Below are positions 1 through 10,668 of a stretch of DNA of 64,000 nt, piece after piece. The DNA comes from Plasmopara viticola (Eukaryota > Oomycota > Peronosporomycetes > Peronosporales > Peronosporaceae): NCBI GenBank assembly GCA_001695595.3, contig MBPM02000005.1, forward strand, positions 186,001-250,000. Direction: 5' to 3'. The notes under the pieces are model-generated. The model did no database searches and was not told the DNA's origin. It saw only the letters and a program-made list of their open reading frames with translations. The position numbers and the translations under genes are program-made. Positions within the stretch are counted from its first letter, which is position 1, and each line of letters starts with the position of its first letter.

Positions 1-3000
1 GTAAGTGCGTTAATGTCGCATTCGTGGGCTGTCATGACTAACTTTGCGCCAAAAAATGCGGTTTGTGCATCGATGGTTTCTACACCCTTTTATTTTATTG
101 GGTTAAGAAGCTTCAGAGCTACGCCTCCTCTTCGAACCATTAATGATCCTGAGATATGGGAGGGAAGATGGAAGCACATTTTCTTTTAGGGCTATCACTT
201 TCCTTACAGAAACACTTATGAGAATCCAAAGAAAATTAGCCGGATAAATTATGTAGGGCAAAAAATATATCGATAAACGAAAGGAACTCCTGGATAAAAG
301 TGGGGGAGTAAATTTGAATTAGCTTTTTAAAGGTGCTGGATTAAAAATACTACGGCTAGAAAGAAGAAGAAATGATCCATTAGGCCATTAAACATGTATC
401 GAGTCTATTACTGTCCTAAAAGGACACGACATTATTTTTCTTTTTAAGACTTTACGTCACATGTTAGTCGAGAGATGGGCCTGGCACCACTTCGAGGAAA
501 TGTTCCCACTCGACCTATTTGGTATGGCGAGTCATGGTGAAACGACGGCTTTTAGCAATAATAGACGCCACTGTACTATTTCGTGAAGGGCTTTGTACAC
601 GTAACGCTGCGCGGTTTAAGTGAGTGGGCGAGCTATGAGAAGAGATTTGCCGACGCAGCACATAGAACTTTTGCTGGGGCGCGCATTGGCTAATGAGACT
701 GAAATCCTCGTAGCCACATCGTCAAAAAAGCCCATCTTGTTTTCGAGGGCAAAAGGTCTCCCTAAATTCGCCGAGGCTTGACAGCAAATGCTAACCACGG
801 TAGCAAATTAAGCGCTTGCATCCAGTCGAGAAGGAGCTGCTGCTTCATATGAAGACGATGCAAAGCTGAGGCGGGAGCGGTCTTCTTTGGCGCTTGTTTT
901 GGCCACCAAAGTATGTGGCACTTCTATGTATAGTGATTTGTGAAGAAGAGGCACTTATATGTGTGTAAGTAGCGTCTTGCAAAGTGGCACTTTTATCCCG
1001 CTTTGCGGGATTCGTGAGACCTATCAAAACATTTTTGGTTCGACTACTCAAATATATATCAGAAACAGAAGGCTTTTCCTATGAAAGCCGCAGTCTTTTA
1101 GATTAATAATAGTGACCATACTTCAAAAGTTACGCTTCTAGCATCTGGCTAAGCATTATGCCGAGATTTGAACGTGAGATGTCTCCGACGCACCAAGTGG
1201 GCAAACCATACCCTAGCATCAAAGATATAAGGTACTACGTCTGAGGTGCCAAGATTTGAGGTTGTACTACCTTGAGAGTTTTCCAAAATTCCAAGTAGGT
1301 CCTCCAGCTGCATTGTGTCAATGATAGTGCTCAAAAGAATTAAAACCATTACCAAGCTACTTGCGAAGCTGAGCGACCGTCCTGTGTCAGATTTGTTGCT
1401 GCGCTAAACCGTGCGTATAGGTCGCAAAGAAAAAACGGTTCCTTTTAAAACCAAAATTGGTCATACGAGCCACTCAAACGATAGCTTTTGGTGATCCCTC
1501 GCGGCGCAAGCCAGATGAGCATACAGCTCAGATTCATTGCATACATTAGCTGGGTATTGCTTATTTATAAGCTCCTCATGTATCTCGTCAAATTTGATTG
1601 TAGAATCGAAAGAGCAAAACTGAATACAAATTCAGCCATAGACAGCTTACCGTCTCTCGAATGTGGCACCTCAGTGCACATACTGCGTAATTTTCGTCAT
1701 GAAGCAGAGACTCATTGATTTCTAATGGTCTGATGATACTGATAGGCTCGGTAAGACGCTGATGTGTCAGCGGCAAGTTTGAATCCTAGTAAGTCTCATA
1801 GCTTCTCACATACTTTTCAACTCACTTGTAAGGTGGGCCTCCAAAAATGCTGTGAATACTGAAGACAGAAAAGAGCGTTCATTCTCGGTCCAAATGACGG
1901 TACTACATGCCTCCAGAAGATACCCGTACTCCAGGCTGTCGATCAAGCCAGCAGCTGAATTATCGAACTGACTTATAGTGGAATACACAGCTAGTCTACT
2001 TTTAGCGGTACATTGCAATTGCTGTCGGACAACTCAACTTTTGCATCTTTGCTTAAGATAAATATTGCAGTAAGGGCTCTCGATTGATATATGTTCTATA
2101 TACCTGACCAATTTGTTCGCTTTTGTTGCTCTAAGCTTTGCAGCACCCAAGTGCGTCAGCGAGCACATTAAGTTTGCCATTCTTGTTTCAATGCGAAGCT
2201 TATAATACGCAACGTATGATCTTCTTGTATGTTGTGAGGACAAGTAAAGGCATATATATCCCAGCGAAGCATGGGCTGATCCGCATTGTTTTATTTTTAA
2301 TTTCAAGCGTCGGGGTCGCTGTCGCACATAAAAAGCTCGTGTAAGGATGCGACCGCGTGCTCGATGGCTGAGCTGTCCAAACAGCGATTCCAATGAGTCA
2401 TGTGATTTCGACTTGAAACCTTTTAGCTGCGATCTTAAAACACTAAGATACATTTCGTCTGCTAAAAGTCCATCCCTTTGAATAATGCGCGCCATCTCGT
2501 CTTGATCGACAACTTTCTATGATTTTGGTTCAATGAAGCCGTCATGGTGACTTTAATTGCCTAAAGTTTGCCTGAGAGCGTAGACGCACGAATAGCGATC
2601 TATTGCACGAAGCGAAACCTCTTACTTTGCTTGAGGAAAGCAGGTGTCTGCAAAAAAAGAATGAAGGCGCGAGACAACAACCCTCCTTTACCCCATCGAG
2701 ATTCTTGACAGATTTCATGTCGGTTCACCCAGAGACGGCCAATTAAAAATACAATTCGATATCACTGAAAAAGCACGGGTTGTATTAGTAGTCACGACAA
2801 ATAAAATAACCGTGTGAGCACTAGATGGCAAAATGCAAAGGGAATTTATTCACAGTTCCTACATTGCAAACTGCTAATTCCTCTAAGCCACACATTCCAC
2901 TGCAGTAGAATATTTTTGCTCGCAAAAAACTCTTAAAGGTAGTAAGTAGTTACAGCATTTTGATTAGTCGTAAGAAAGAAGCTACGTTCTTAAATCGACG

Positions 3001-5346
3001 ACAGAGTAGATCGAAAATCTTTGGCTATGCCTGAACCCAATGACCAAGAGTTCGGGCAGTCTTGGATACACCTGAGCTTAATTGCTGATCGGATCTAGCA
3101 ACCTTTATAAAGCGATCGAAGGACACTGCGTTTGGAGACGCTGATCAAAGTTGCTCAATTTAATTCAGGACACCAAACGACGCATCCAATCCAGGTTGAA
3201 ACACAGATAAAATGAGTCGGGGACCTCTTGCCAAGTCTCGCTCTTCATATAATGTCTACACGATCGCAGCTTCCATTGCCAGATAATGATGTAGCTGACG
3301 AGATATTCTTTACACATGCATCCTAATTGCCAACCGAGACATAAATACCTCGGCTAGATTGAGGATGAATAGTAGGGATCTAAATTAAGAACTTACGAGC
3401 CTGACCAAAAGCCTACCGAGTGCCACCACGTGGGCGCACGGTCCGAACAAGTCGGTCTGATGTGGAACCAAGGCTGTTACCACCTGACCTCTCCACTACA
3501 ATATTGCAGAGTTGAGGCAAATTTAATTGCAGAAGATCATGCTCAAAAATGTGGAGACCTACTATCCGCTCGATTCGCTCCTTAAGCATACAATCCATCT
3601 CTGATAGCCAGACTCCACAGAAGTCTGGCGACTTCTGTAGCTTTAAGTGGATCCAATCTTTTTCGGCTAAAATTACTCAGCCAAGCCTACTTCCAATACT
3701 ATACTGCTAATTTCTAGGGCCTATAGCCGTCGATGAGCTGTTTAAGAAAATATTTCTGCTGCACCACTGATAGATGAAACACCAGTCTACGATTTAAACA
3801 TAGACATTATCAGCGGCTTTCATTCGTAATAATCTAGCTTTAGAGCCCAGTTGTCTTCTTGAAGTGTTCAAGATTCGTCATTTTGATTGAGTTTAATATG
3901 CTTGAGAATAAATCTTTGCAGGTTTGGGTAGATATTAACGTGCTGGGTGTGTAATGGGTGTGCTGTATTACATGCTTAAATAATGATTAACTCAATCGGT
4001 TTGTCCAATATTGGGACTGTCACATTGTGTATTGGCCGTAAATCGTATAGTTTACCTCATTGACTCCGCCTCTTTCCGTCAAAACGTTTTGAAGGAAAGC
4101 AAATGTTTATGCTTTGATTTTGCGAGCGATTCTAACTAAAATAAACTCAGTATGACGCACACAAGCCGCCAAAAATCCTTCGTAACCAGTTCTACAGCAA
4201 AAACTAGTATCTGTAAACTTGTCTATACCAGTGGCTAATGTCCATCATTCGTCTTGCCGCTATTCAATTCTGCCATCGTCCCTTGTGTGGTCGATATGCG
4301 ACGTCATTCAAACCCAGCGGTAAGCTTGATACCTTCATACCGCTAGCCTCATCGATGCCATGAGGTTAGTATCTGCTTGAAATCAGCGCGTCTATAGTGG
4401 TACTTATTGTCGTTGGAAGTGAATGGTATGGGAGCAGTTTTACAATTCTTCGTAGCCTTAGCGGGCAAAGAACTAGGCAATAGTTCACTGGAAAGCTTTG
4501 ACTTTCCATTTTGCCTTCAATATCAAACCAAACTCGATTGTGGACTACAGGATAAAGCGAATGGTACGCACGCGTCCCCGCTAAGGCCAAATTGAAGATT
4601 TTCAAGGGCATAGGCCATCTTTGATTCGGGTCCGCCTTTAGCATAAACTAACCTGGCTGTCTCATTGCTAAATGACCGGAACGACCGGTAACCTTTCTTG
4701 CTCACGAGAAAATCAACTTTTCGTATACAAGCCATAAGTTACTCATCTTTCTTCGATAATGGGTAGTCCAAGTCATTGTAAGAGAGTTTCGCTACAAAAA
4801 GCCGACCTTTATGCCAGAAGCTAGCTTCTCTTTAAGGACTCCCAATGCTCGATGAGCATTCCATTGATATTATATTAGTTGGGCATAATGAGTGATAGGC
4901 TTTGCCATTTTTGCCATATCGCTTACGCCAAGACGAAGAACTCGATCACATAAATCCGTCTTTCTACTTGACAAATTTATCTCTAAAGACTGAAGGCTCT
5001 ACAAGAACATAGGACTTCCTGCACGTGCTGCGTGACTTCGCTACAAGATTTTACGGAATATGGTAAGAGTATCAGGGTTTTATTGTCGTGTCAAGAACTT
5101 AAGCCACGGTTCAGTCCGTCCATACTATCAATCAAGCTTCTGCTACCATTATCTCATGTGACTTGCGGGACCTGACACGCTCGCACCGTGAGGTGTTGCG
5201 ACTGCTTCTTGCCTCTTGGTCCTACATTCTATCTCATTATCTCTACATTTAAATAACTAGCGAGCTAATTGCATTGGATTTAGCGGTAAAACGAGCCTTT
5301 ATAACGTGACGATCGGGGACGACATTCGAGCAACATCTCCTCGCTC
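1..5346. other. Gene-free stretch, no recognisable content
   Basis: I see no gene, RNA or classifiable transposon here. The sequence is AT-leaning with stops in all frames. The longest open frame is 153 codons on the minus strand (2034-2495). It has no domain, signal peptide or family resemblance I can recognise, and its composition (many R, K, S, Y) does not look constrained. The stretch may be old transposon debris decayed beyond recognition. Confidence 0.5.
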
Positions 5347-5360
5347 ATGCCTCATCGCCA

Positions 5361-5375
5361 TCACTCAACTTTGAT
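5361..5375 (+). promoter_or_regulatory. Possible oomycete initiator-like element
   Basis: TCACTCAACTTTG lies just before the ATG at 5383. It resembles, with an imperfect central spacing, the oomycete initiator consensus (roughly TCAYTYYNCAWTTT). If real, transcription would start within or past the upstream ATG at 5347, making 5383 the better start codon. This is a weak single-site match and an inference. Confidence 0.25.
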
Positions 5376-5382
5376 CGTCAAA

Positions 5383-5883
5383 ATGTCGCGCGAAGCTCTT
5401 CTCCAAGGCGTCACTTTCGCCTTCCACTGTGTACCACCGTCCGAACGCCATAGATTGACTTTGTTACTTCACGAGTACCATGGTACATTGTACGATGCAC
5501 GCAACAAGCCCGACTTTGTGTACGTGATTACAAGCTACTGGACCGATTGTGCACCAGGAGCGGCCCTTGCCAACGTACCGTTGCGTCTCGTGACGCGCTT
5601 TTGGCTGTTCGAGACGCTGCGACTGGGGCGCCTGCTGCGCGTTTCGAGTCATTCTTTCTTTCGGCCGCCTGTACGACCACACACGTTGTGGCTACACTAT
5701 CCATTGAAAATGGACGACGACACTAAGTTGCACGAACCAAGGCCTAAAGTCTTCTTGCCGTGTTCGCCAAGGTTCTTATATCGAGGTGAAGTGCCGTTGT
5801 GGCCGTATATTGCCGCAAAAGTGGCCCAGCCAATCGCAAACATTCCCGACTTGCTTGCCAACTTGCAACTGTACGAACGATAG
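5383..5883 (+). CDS. BRCT-domain-like protein, probably the N-terminal part of the PARG gene
   Basis: The frame is open from 5347, but I prefer the ATG at 5383 because an initiator-like site overlaps the earlier one. Residues about 6-90 (from 5383) look like a BRCT fold: a hydrophobic first strand (GVTFAF), a helix, a HGTLYD turn, a FVYVIT strand, and the hallmark third helix with a Trp (LVTRFWLFETLRLGRLL). BRCT domains bind phosphopeptides or poly(ADP-ribose) in DNA-damage proteins. The frame stops at 5881, and 191 bases later a PARG catalytic domain opens on the same strand. An intron could join them: a donor GGTGAAG at 5786 and the acceptor CTGACGGCAG ending at 6084 are phase-compatible (about 299 nt, long for an oomycete). 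Otherwise it is a separate gene or a broken fusion. Confidence 0.55.
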   Translation: MSREALLQGVTFAFHCVPPSERHRLTLLLHEYHGTLYDARNKPDFVYVITSYWTDCAPGAALANVPLRLVTRFWLFETLRLGRLLRVSSHSFFRPPVRPHTLWLHYPLKMDDDTKLHEPRPKVFLPCSPRFLYRGEVPLWPYIAAKVAQPIANIPDLLANLQLYER

Positions 5884-6071
5884 ACACATCTTGCATTGAG
5901 AGAATTGCGTAGAGAATGATTGTCAGGTGTATGTACCATGATCTTAGAATGGCACAATGTGCCCCCCGACGTCCATTCAATTGTCTCGAGTACGCCATGA
6001 ACGAGGTGTGTACCATTGCAATTGAGTGGAGAATTTAAACTAATGTTTTGATGGTACGGGTACATTGATAG

Positions 6072-7568
6072 CTACTGACGGCAGAAGAAAAGAGCACATG
6101 GTTCCACGTTGTGTTGCCCAAGATGAAGCAACTGGTGTTGCAAATGCCACACCTCTTTGCAACTCTTCCGTTCCTTTTGCCACCGTGCGACAACGTGGCA
6201 TTGGGCAACAACTCTCGCGTGGCAACACAAATGTACCGGTTTACAAAGCTCCAAGTACTGACGTTAATTTGCGGCTGCTTTTTTGGCATTTTTCCCGCCC
6301 AAAATAGTGCCAAAAGTGGTACATTGAACGAGGGGGTACAGCGCAAAAAAGGATCGGACCACCTGAAGGATATTAGCGTGGAATTCCCATCGTTTTCGGC
6401 CACTCGGATGTTTTCCGCGTTGAATCGCAGAATGATGGTCTTGAAAGGCCACAAAATTCGATGCCTGTTGCAGTATTTTTTGCAAGTTGTACCACGTGCA
6501 ATTGATGAAGAGACCGTGTTGATCACTGAAGTGATTGACTTTACACGTGTGGCGGTACATGTACCAGGGCGTCTTACTCATTCGCACACGCCCCACGAGA
6601 TTCTTGCAATGTTGTACCCGACGACAAAAGAAGGCGTCGAGTACCCATTATCGGGTACGGCACATTGTGTATCGAACACATTGATTGAAGACCTGGACGA
6701 GCACTTGCAGATTGATTTTGCCAATGAATTTGCCGGTGGTGGCGTGTTAAATGCTGGATGCGTGCAAGAAGAAATTCGTTTTCTCTTGTCGCCCGAGTTG
6801 TTCGTATCGTGTCTTGTCTTTGCCAAGCTCGAGTCCCATGAAGCGTTTGTCGTCCATGGTACCGAACGGTTCTGTACGTACAAAGGGTACGGTGGTACAT
6901 TCAACTATACCGGTGCCTACCAAGATGGTACACCACGCGAACCTTTGCGTGCTGATTGCTTTCGCCGCAAAAGCATTGTCGTGGGGATCGACGCCACTGA
7001 TTATAGCTCGACGCAAGTGGAACGGCAGTATTTGCGGAATCACGTTTGGCGGGATCTCGTGAAAGCGTACGCTGGCTTTGCCTATTGTACCAAAGACACA
7101 CGCTGTTGGTCTATTGGTACCGGGAATTGGGGCTGTGGTGTGTTTAGAGGCGACAGCGAACTCAAGTTTCTCATCCAATGGCTGGCTGCCTCGTTGCATC
7201 ACCGCAGTTTAACCTACGTTTTATTTGCACGCGAGGAGGCATTGCAAAACAAGGTGAAGTTGTTGCTAAAAGTTGCAAGGAGTTTTAATGCGCAAGAGTG
7301 GGAGCGGCAGCGTGGTGGATTGACCTTGTGGCTGATCACGTTTCTATTCCAAGAAGTCGAGACTGAGGGTCGTGCGCAGAGTGTCCTCACGCGTGCATTG
7401 GTGTCTTTACAACGATCGTTGGCAATGTACCAAGTAGCGGACGAGGGTCAGGTACCGATGGAGAGTGGTTCAGTGGTCCAGGAGGTACCCGCTCAACGTG
7501 AAGAGGGTACAGTGAAAAGATGTAAAACGCAAACGACCATGCAAGCATTTGATAGGCCGAAACCATGA
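6072..7568 (+). CDS. PARG: Poly(ADP-ribose) glycohydrolase (PARG) catalytic region
   Basis: PARG hydrolyses ribose-ribose bonds of poly(ADP-ribose), reversing PARP signalling after DNA damage, mainly in the nucleus. The signature GGG-x7-QEE is intact (AGGGVLNAGCVQEE, encoded at 6732-6773). The catalytic Glu is within QEE. The adenine/ribose-binding GYGGTFNYTGAYQD follows at about 6886. The C-terminal TGNWGCGVFRGD motif, followed by a LKFLIQWLAAS helix, is at about 7120-7190. The N-terminal helical part starts with WFHVVLPKMKQLVLQMPHLF. The frame is open from 6072 with no ATG before 6123, inside this helix. The true start must therefore lie upstream, by splicing from the BRCT-like frame, or the 5' end is damaged. 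About 100 residues of low-similarity tail follow the domain. The macrodomain itself has no internal stop. Confidence 0.9.
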   Translation, partial: LLTAEEKSTWFHVVLPKMKQLVLQMPHLFATLPFLLPPCDNVALGNNSRVATQMYRFTKLQVLTLICGCFFGIFPAQNSAKSGTLNEGVQRKKGSDHLKDISVEFPSFSATRMFSALNRRMMVLKGHKIRCLLQYFLQVVPRAIDEETVLITEVIDFTRVAVHVPGRLTHSHTPHEILAMLYPTTKEGVEYPLSGTAHCVSNTLIEDLDEHLQIDFANEFAGGGVLNAGCVQEEIRFLLSPELFVSCLVFAKLESHEAFVVHGTERFCTYKGYGGTFNYTGAYQDGTPREPLRADCFRRKSIVVGIDATDYSSTQVERQYLRNHVWRDLVKAYAGFAYCTKDTRCWSIGTGNWGCGVFRGDSELKFLIQWLAASLHHRSLTYVLFAREEALQNKVKLLLKVARSFNAQEWERQRGGLTLWLITFLFQEVETEGRAQSVLTRALVSLQRSLAMYQVADEGQVPMESGSVVQEVPAQREEGTVKRCKTQTTMQAFDRPKP

Positions 7569-7631
7569 GCGATTCCTTTCTAAATCAACGGGATTTTATC
7601 AAAAACAGGTTAAAATAAAGCACTAGTTGTG

Positions 7632-7823
7632 CTAATTCTCATCGTCATCGTCATCGTCGTCATCATCGTCTACATCGACATTGTCCATAGCGGTAAGTGT
7701 CGTATCCGTGGCTTTTGCAGAGGCGGCGAGTGCGACCGCAGTGGGGTCGGGCGTGCTTGCTTGGGTGGGGGAAAAGAGCGTGCAAGCGAAAGCGAGGAGC
7801 GAAGCGAGAGCGAGGAGGCGCAT
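7632..7823 (-). CDS. Small secreted acidic protein with poly-Asp C-terminus
   Basis: A 63-residue protein starting at the internal ATG (7823), chosen because it begins a clean signal peptide: MRLLALASLLAFACTLF, with likely cleavage after TQA near residue 22. The mature part is only about 40 residues, Ala/Thr-rich, and ends in a run of about ten Asp plus Glu-Asn, encoded by a GAC/GAT trinucleotide run. The function is unknown; such a tail could bind cations. The frame extends 31 codons further upstream, but that part lacks signal features. It is convergent with the PARG frame, whose stop is 64 bases away. No cysteines follow the signal, so it is not a typical disulfide-rich apoplastic effector. 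Confidence 0.5.
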   Translation of the reverse strand: MRLLALASLLAFACTLFSPTQASTPDPTAVALAASAKATDTTLTAMDNVDVDDDDDDDDDDEN

Positions 7824-8607
7824 GGTGGGAGGACGTGACGGGACAAGGTTATGGTAAGAGCTGGACTGGCGGCTTGAAAGCGTGCGTGGCAGTGTAAACG
7901 TCCTGTTGCAACTCACTCGAGGATGGGCAGCGAGCTAGTAATAGCTTACGTGTCGGTGGGATCGTAGTATTGACATTGCAAAGATATCAAAGGGTAGAGG
8001 ACATTAGTATTGGTGAAATGTAAGAGAGACGATTTTGAGTTGTATTATATGAGACAGTACGTTCTATTGATAAGGGTTTGGAAGAGTCGTTATCGGTAGA
8101 AACGCGACTAGTTAGTGACTTGGTGTTTGTAAGTCAGACGCTTCTTACGACAATTAAACGAAATGTATAAGAAATGACAGCACTATCCTCTACTATCCCG
8201 TATTGAAACCTTTTCACCCTCACAACCCCTACGGCTCCTCTTGCTTGAAAGCAAGTGAACCTACTTATAAATTCATAGAGTTCTGCTTCTATTTGTTTGA
8301 CCCGATGTAGAAAATTGAGTGGCGTGGCGCCAACGTGGCAGAAGAAGAAAAACGATATCAATTTCATCTTGAACATGAATGGTGTGAAGCAAATGGGCTA
8401 CTCAATAACTTTGTGGAAGGAGCGAAGCGAGTCTCGTGCAGCGTATTGGTCCACTTCGTGATTCGTGTGTTGATTTCAAGGGCATAGCACCATTCGGCCA
8501 TAAACGTTACAGTTTATACACGTACATGTATCTTGTGTATGTTAGAGAAGAAGAGTTTAAAGTATAAGAGCGCCAAGTAAAGGCGACGAAGCTCCAAGAC
8601 TCGTGAT
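7824..8607. other. Intergenic stretch, nothing recognised
   Basis: The first part would hold the promoter of the minus-strand secreted-protein gene. A minus-strand frame at 8134-8376 starts MFKMKLISFFFFC, a hydrophobic start, but lacks any further support and I do not call it. Confidence 0.4.
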
Positions 8608-9188
8608 TTGGCAGGAATTGCTATGCCCATAACCGATGATACCAATAAGGACGGACAAAAAACTATTTTTGCTAAATTAAGCGCAAACCCAGATTTTGAC
8701 GAGGATAGGGGCAAGAAGAAAGAAGGCTCCAGTGATGGCATAATTAACGTCGAAGGAAGCGGCCATGATAGTTTTTATACCCGATGTTTTTGCAGTTAAC
8801 GATGAGATGGTCGTGGACAAGCGAGTCGAGATGGAGACCGAAACGAGAAGAGATCTACTCGACGATAAAATTTCTTCATTTGACAGGGATAGGGGTAATG
8901 ATGCAAAGAAGAGATCATATAGAACAGAAAAAAATCGAGCTGGCCATTCTAAACACCTAGATGTAATCTTACGATTCTATAATGAACCTAGAGGAGGGTG
9001 TGGTATTGTTTCTTATGTTAGAGACCTGGCAAATGCACAATCCCAAGGAACACTTTGGATTAGGCATGCGGGTGATTTTTACGGCATTTAACTCAGGCAG
9101 TTTGCTAGATCAGATGACTCAAAAAGAAAATATGAGTCTGAAAACTCTGACTTTCTGTGATGATGACGTGTTACCCAACAATAAATGA
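8608..9188 (+). pseudogene. Frameshifted hydrophilic ORF cluster, unidentified
   Basis: Three successive overlapping plus-strand frames (8608-8799, 8765-9091, 8982-9188) occupy all three phases. They read as hydrophilic, Asp/Lys/Arg/Glu-rich protein, unlike the flanks. Two segments resemble each other: DFDEDRGKKK in the first frame and SFDRDRGND in the second, which hints at an internal repeat. No signal peptide is visible. A single gene broken by two frameshifts is the simplest reading; chance open frames are the alternative. I do not recognise the family. Confidence 0.25.
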
Positions 9189-9189
9189 G

Positions 9190-9437
9190 ATTATTGAAAT
9201 CATTTTCAGCAAAAACCAGAGCGCATACAATTCACGACTCGCGTGTGATAATGAATGCTTGGAGCTCTTCTAAAAGGCATGCACGACGTGATCTGGATCG
9301 AGCGGATCTGTTTTGTAGAGTCTCGAAAACGAGGACTTCCGCATGCACACATTCTCACCAGTCTGGCGGAAGAGGACAAGCTGTCGAGACCTATAGCTAA
9401 CGACAATCTGGTGTCTGCTGGGCTACTAGACGCTTGA
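9190..9437 (+). pseudogene. Helitron Rep (HUH endonuclease) relic
   Basis: The segment SRKRGLPHAHIL followed by an LAEEDK stretch (in the frame ending 9437) matches the highly conserved Rep core of Helitron transposases (typically EFQKRGLPHAHIL...DK). HAH is the HUH metal-binding motif used for rolling-circle nicking. Upstream residues in the same frame (MLGALLKGMHDVI) align loosely with the preceding Rep helix. Two stops lie just before them at about 9245-9251. No helicase motifs, terminal TC/CTRR or 3' hairpin can be assigned nearby, so this is a fragment. Downstream sequence (9514-9813 open frame) may belong to the element but is not recognisable. Confidence 0.7.
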
Positions 9438-10668
9438 AACTACTCGGATTTTAATGAGCCTCTAGGATAGATAGAACACGTAAACACCATGGGTTCCCGC
9501 TGTAGAACTCCGCGTGCAGCAATGTTTACCACAACCTGCACATTCGCTATGCCGACACTTCCAGCACCAATGTTGCGCACTGGGCAGGAACCTATGTCAT
9601 GTGCATTTTGTTGGGAGACAAACGGGTTGTAGAATCGCTTCGTCGCAAGTCTTTTTGCGCAGATTCGTGGGACGAGATCATTTCAACAAAATTATCGCGC
9701 TAGTGTTTGATAAAGTTTCAGACATTCAAGCTGCCATAACTCCAGAAAAAGGGACGGTCTGCCAGCTTCTGTCTCTATCAATAGCATCGTTTAGAAACTT
9801 CGATTGCAAGTAGCGCTCGTGTAAGTGAAGGTGCCAGTCGCCTGCAAGTTGGAGTGGGACTTTGAGTGCTCAGTTGAGGGACACAGTGGTAGTGATTGAA
9901 AATGTCGCGTTTTTAAGTGCTTGGTACAAGTGTTAGAGACAAGGAAAAGATGAAGTCACGCGGTCATGTGTAGCTAATTATCGCAAGGAGGTCTTGAAAG
10001 AGACTTTAAGACTTCTTACAGATGTTAAGTTCTTGCGCTCTAGGTGATCATACAGTCGAGTGTACTTCTTCTGATTTAGTCCAAAATATTGTGGTAAAAA
10101 GCAAACAATTTCAGTGTCTAGACAATATGTAATTGCAATACTATTATGACTCATTGTACGAACGCATGGAGACAGCACTTCGGTGTATGCATTGGGCTAA
10201 AAGGGCAATTTGTTCGAATCCCTGTCCCGACACATACCGAATAGTTAGCTGCAAGTGCCCCAAGGCGTAGATTTTAGAGTAATTCGTTGACGTCCAGCGG
10301 ACCTTCGACAGTACACGATGGACGAGATCAAAGGCTTTTACCAAGCAAAGCTCGCGATAAACGGGCAACGTTTGCTTTGCCCGAATGCTACGCTGGACAC
10401 GGAGGACCCGTGTCATATAGTCAGTTTGTTCGAGAACATCAATCACGTGACAAAAAGTGCTACGTCTGACTGCAATTAAGACGACTTTTTGACCATGACC
10501 TTGCGTCCTTCAAGGTGGTCTCATAGTCTCTTTCGCCTGTCTCCCGCAATTGCCTACATCAGATCTCACCCAGTCCTCTGCAACGCGCAATCACGTTGAA
10601 AGAAGATCACGACAACCAGCATTTGTGTTTTTTTCTCTAGCTCCACCGCCTCTTTGTCTACATGGATA
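9438..10668. other. Intergenic stretch, no supported gene
   Basis: There are two moderately long open frames, plus 9514-9813 and minus 10144-10446 (100 codons each). The first has many Cys and His but no recognisable finger spacing. The second reads like ordinary protein (YVSGQGFEQIALLAQ) yet I cannot name a family. A TTCGAATCC string at 10214 is not part of a foldable tRNA. The last 60 bases contain a pyrimidine-rich run ending in AG (TTTTTTTCTCTAG, about 10627-10640), which could be a 3' splice site in the leader of the next gene. Confidence 0.4.

Noticed and set aside
2034..2495. 153-codon minus-strand open frame
   Set aside because: No recognisable domain, no composition shift relative to the flanks, no supporting context.
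5464..7202. Several minus-strand open frames of 70-150 codons
   Set aside because: Antisense shadows of the BRCT/PARG coding region, with no independent features.
10150..10240. Possible tRNA around TTCGAATCC at 10214
   Set aside because: The bases on each side do not pair as a T-stem, and no D-arm, anticodon arm or acceptor stem can be drawn.
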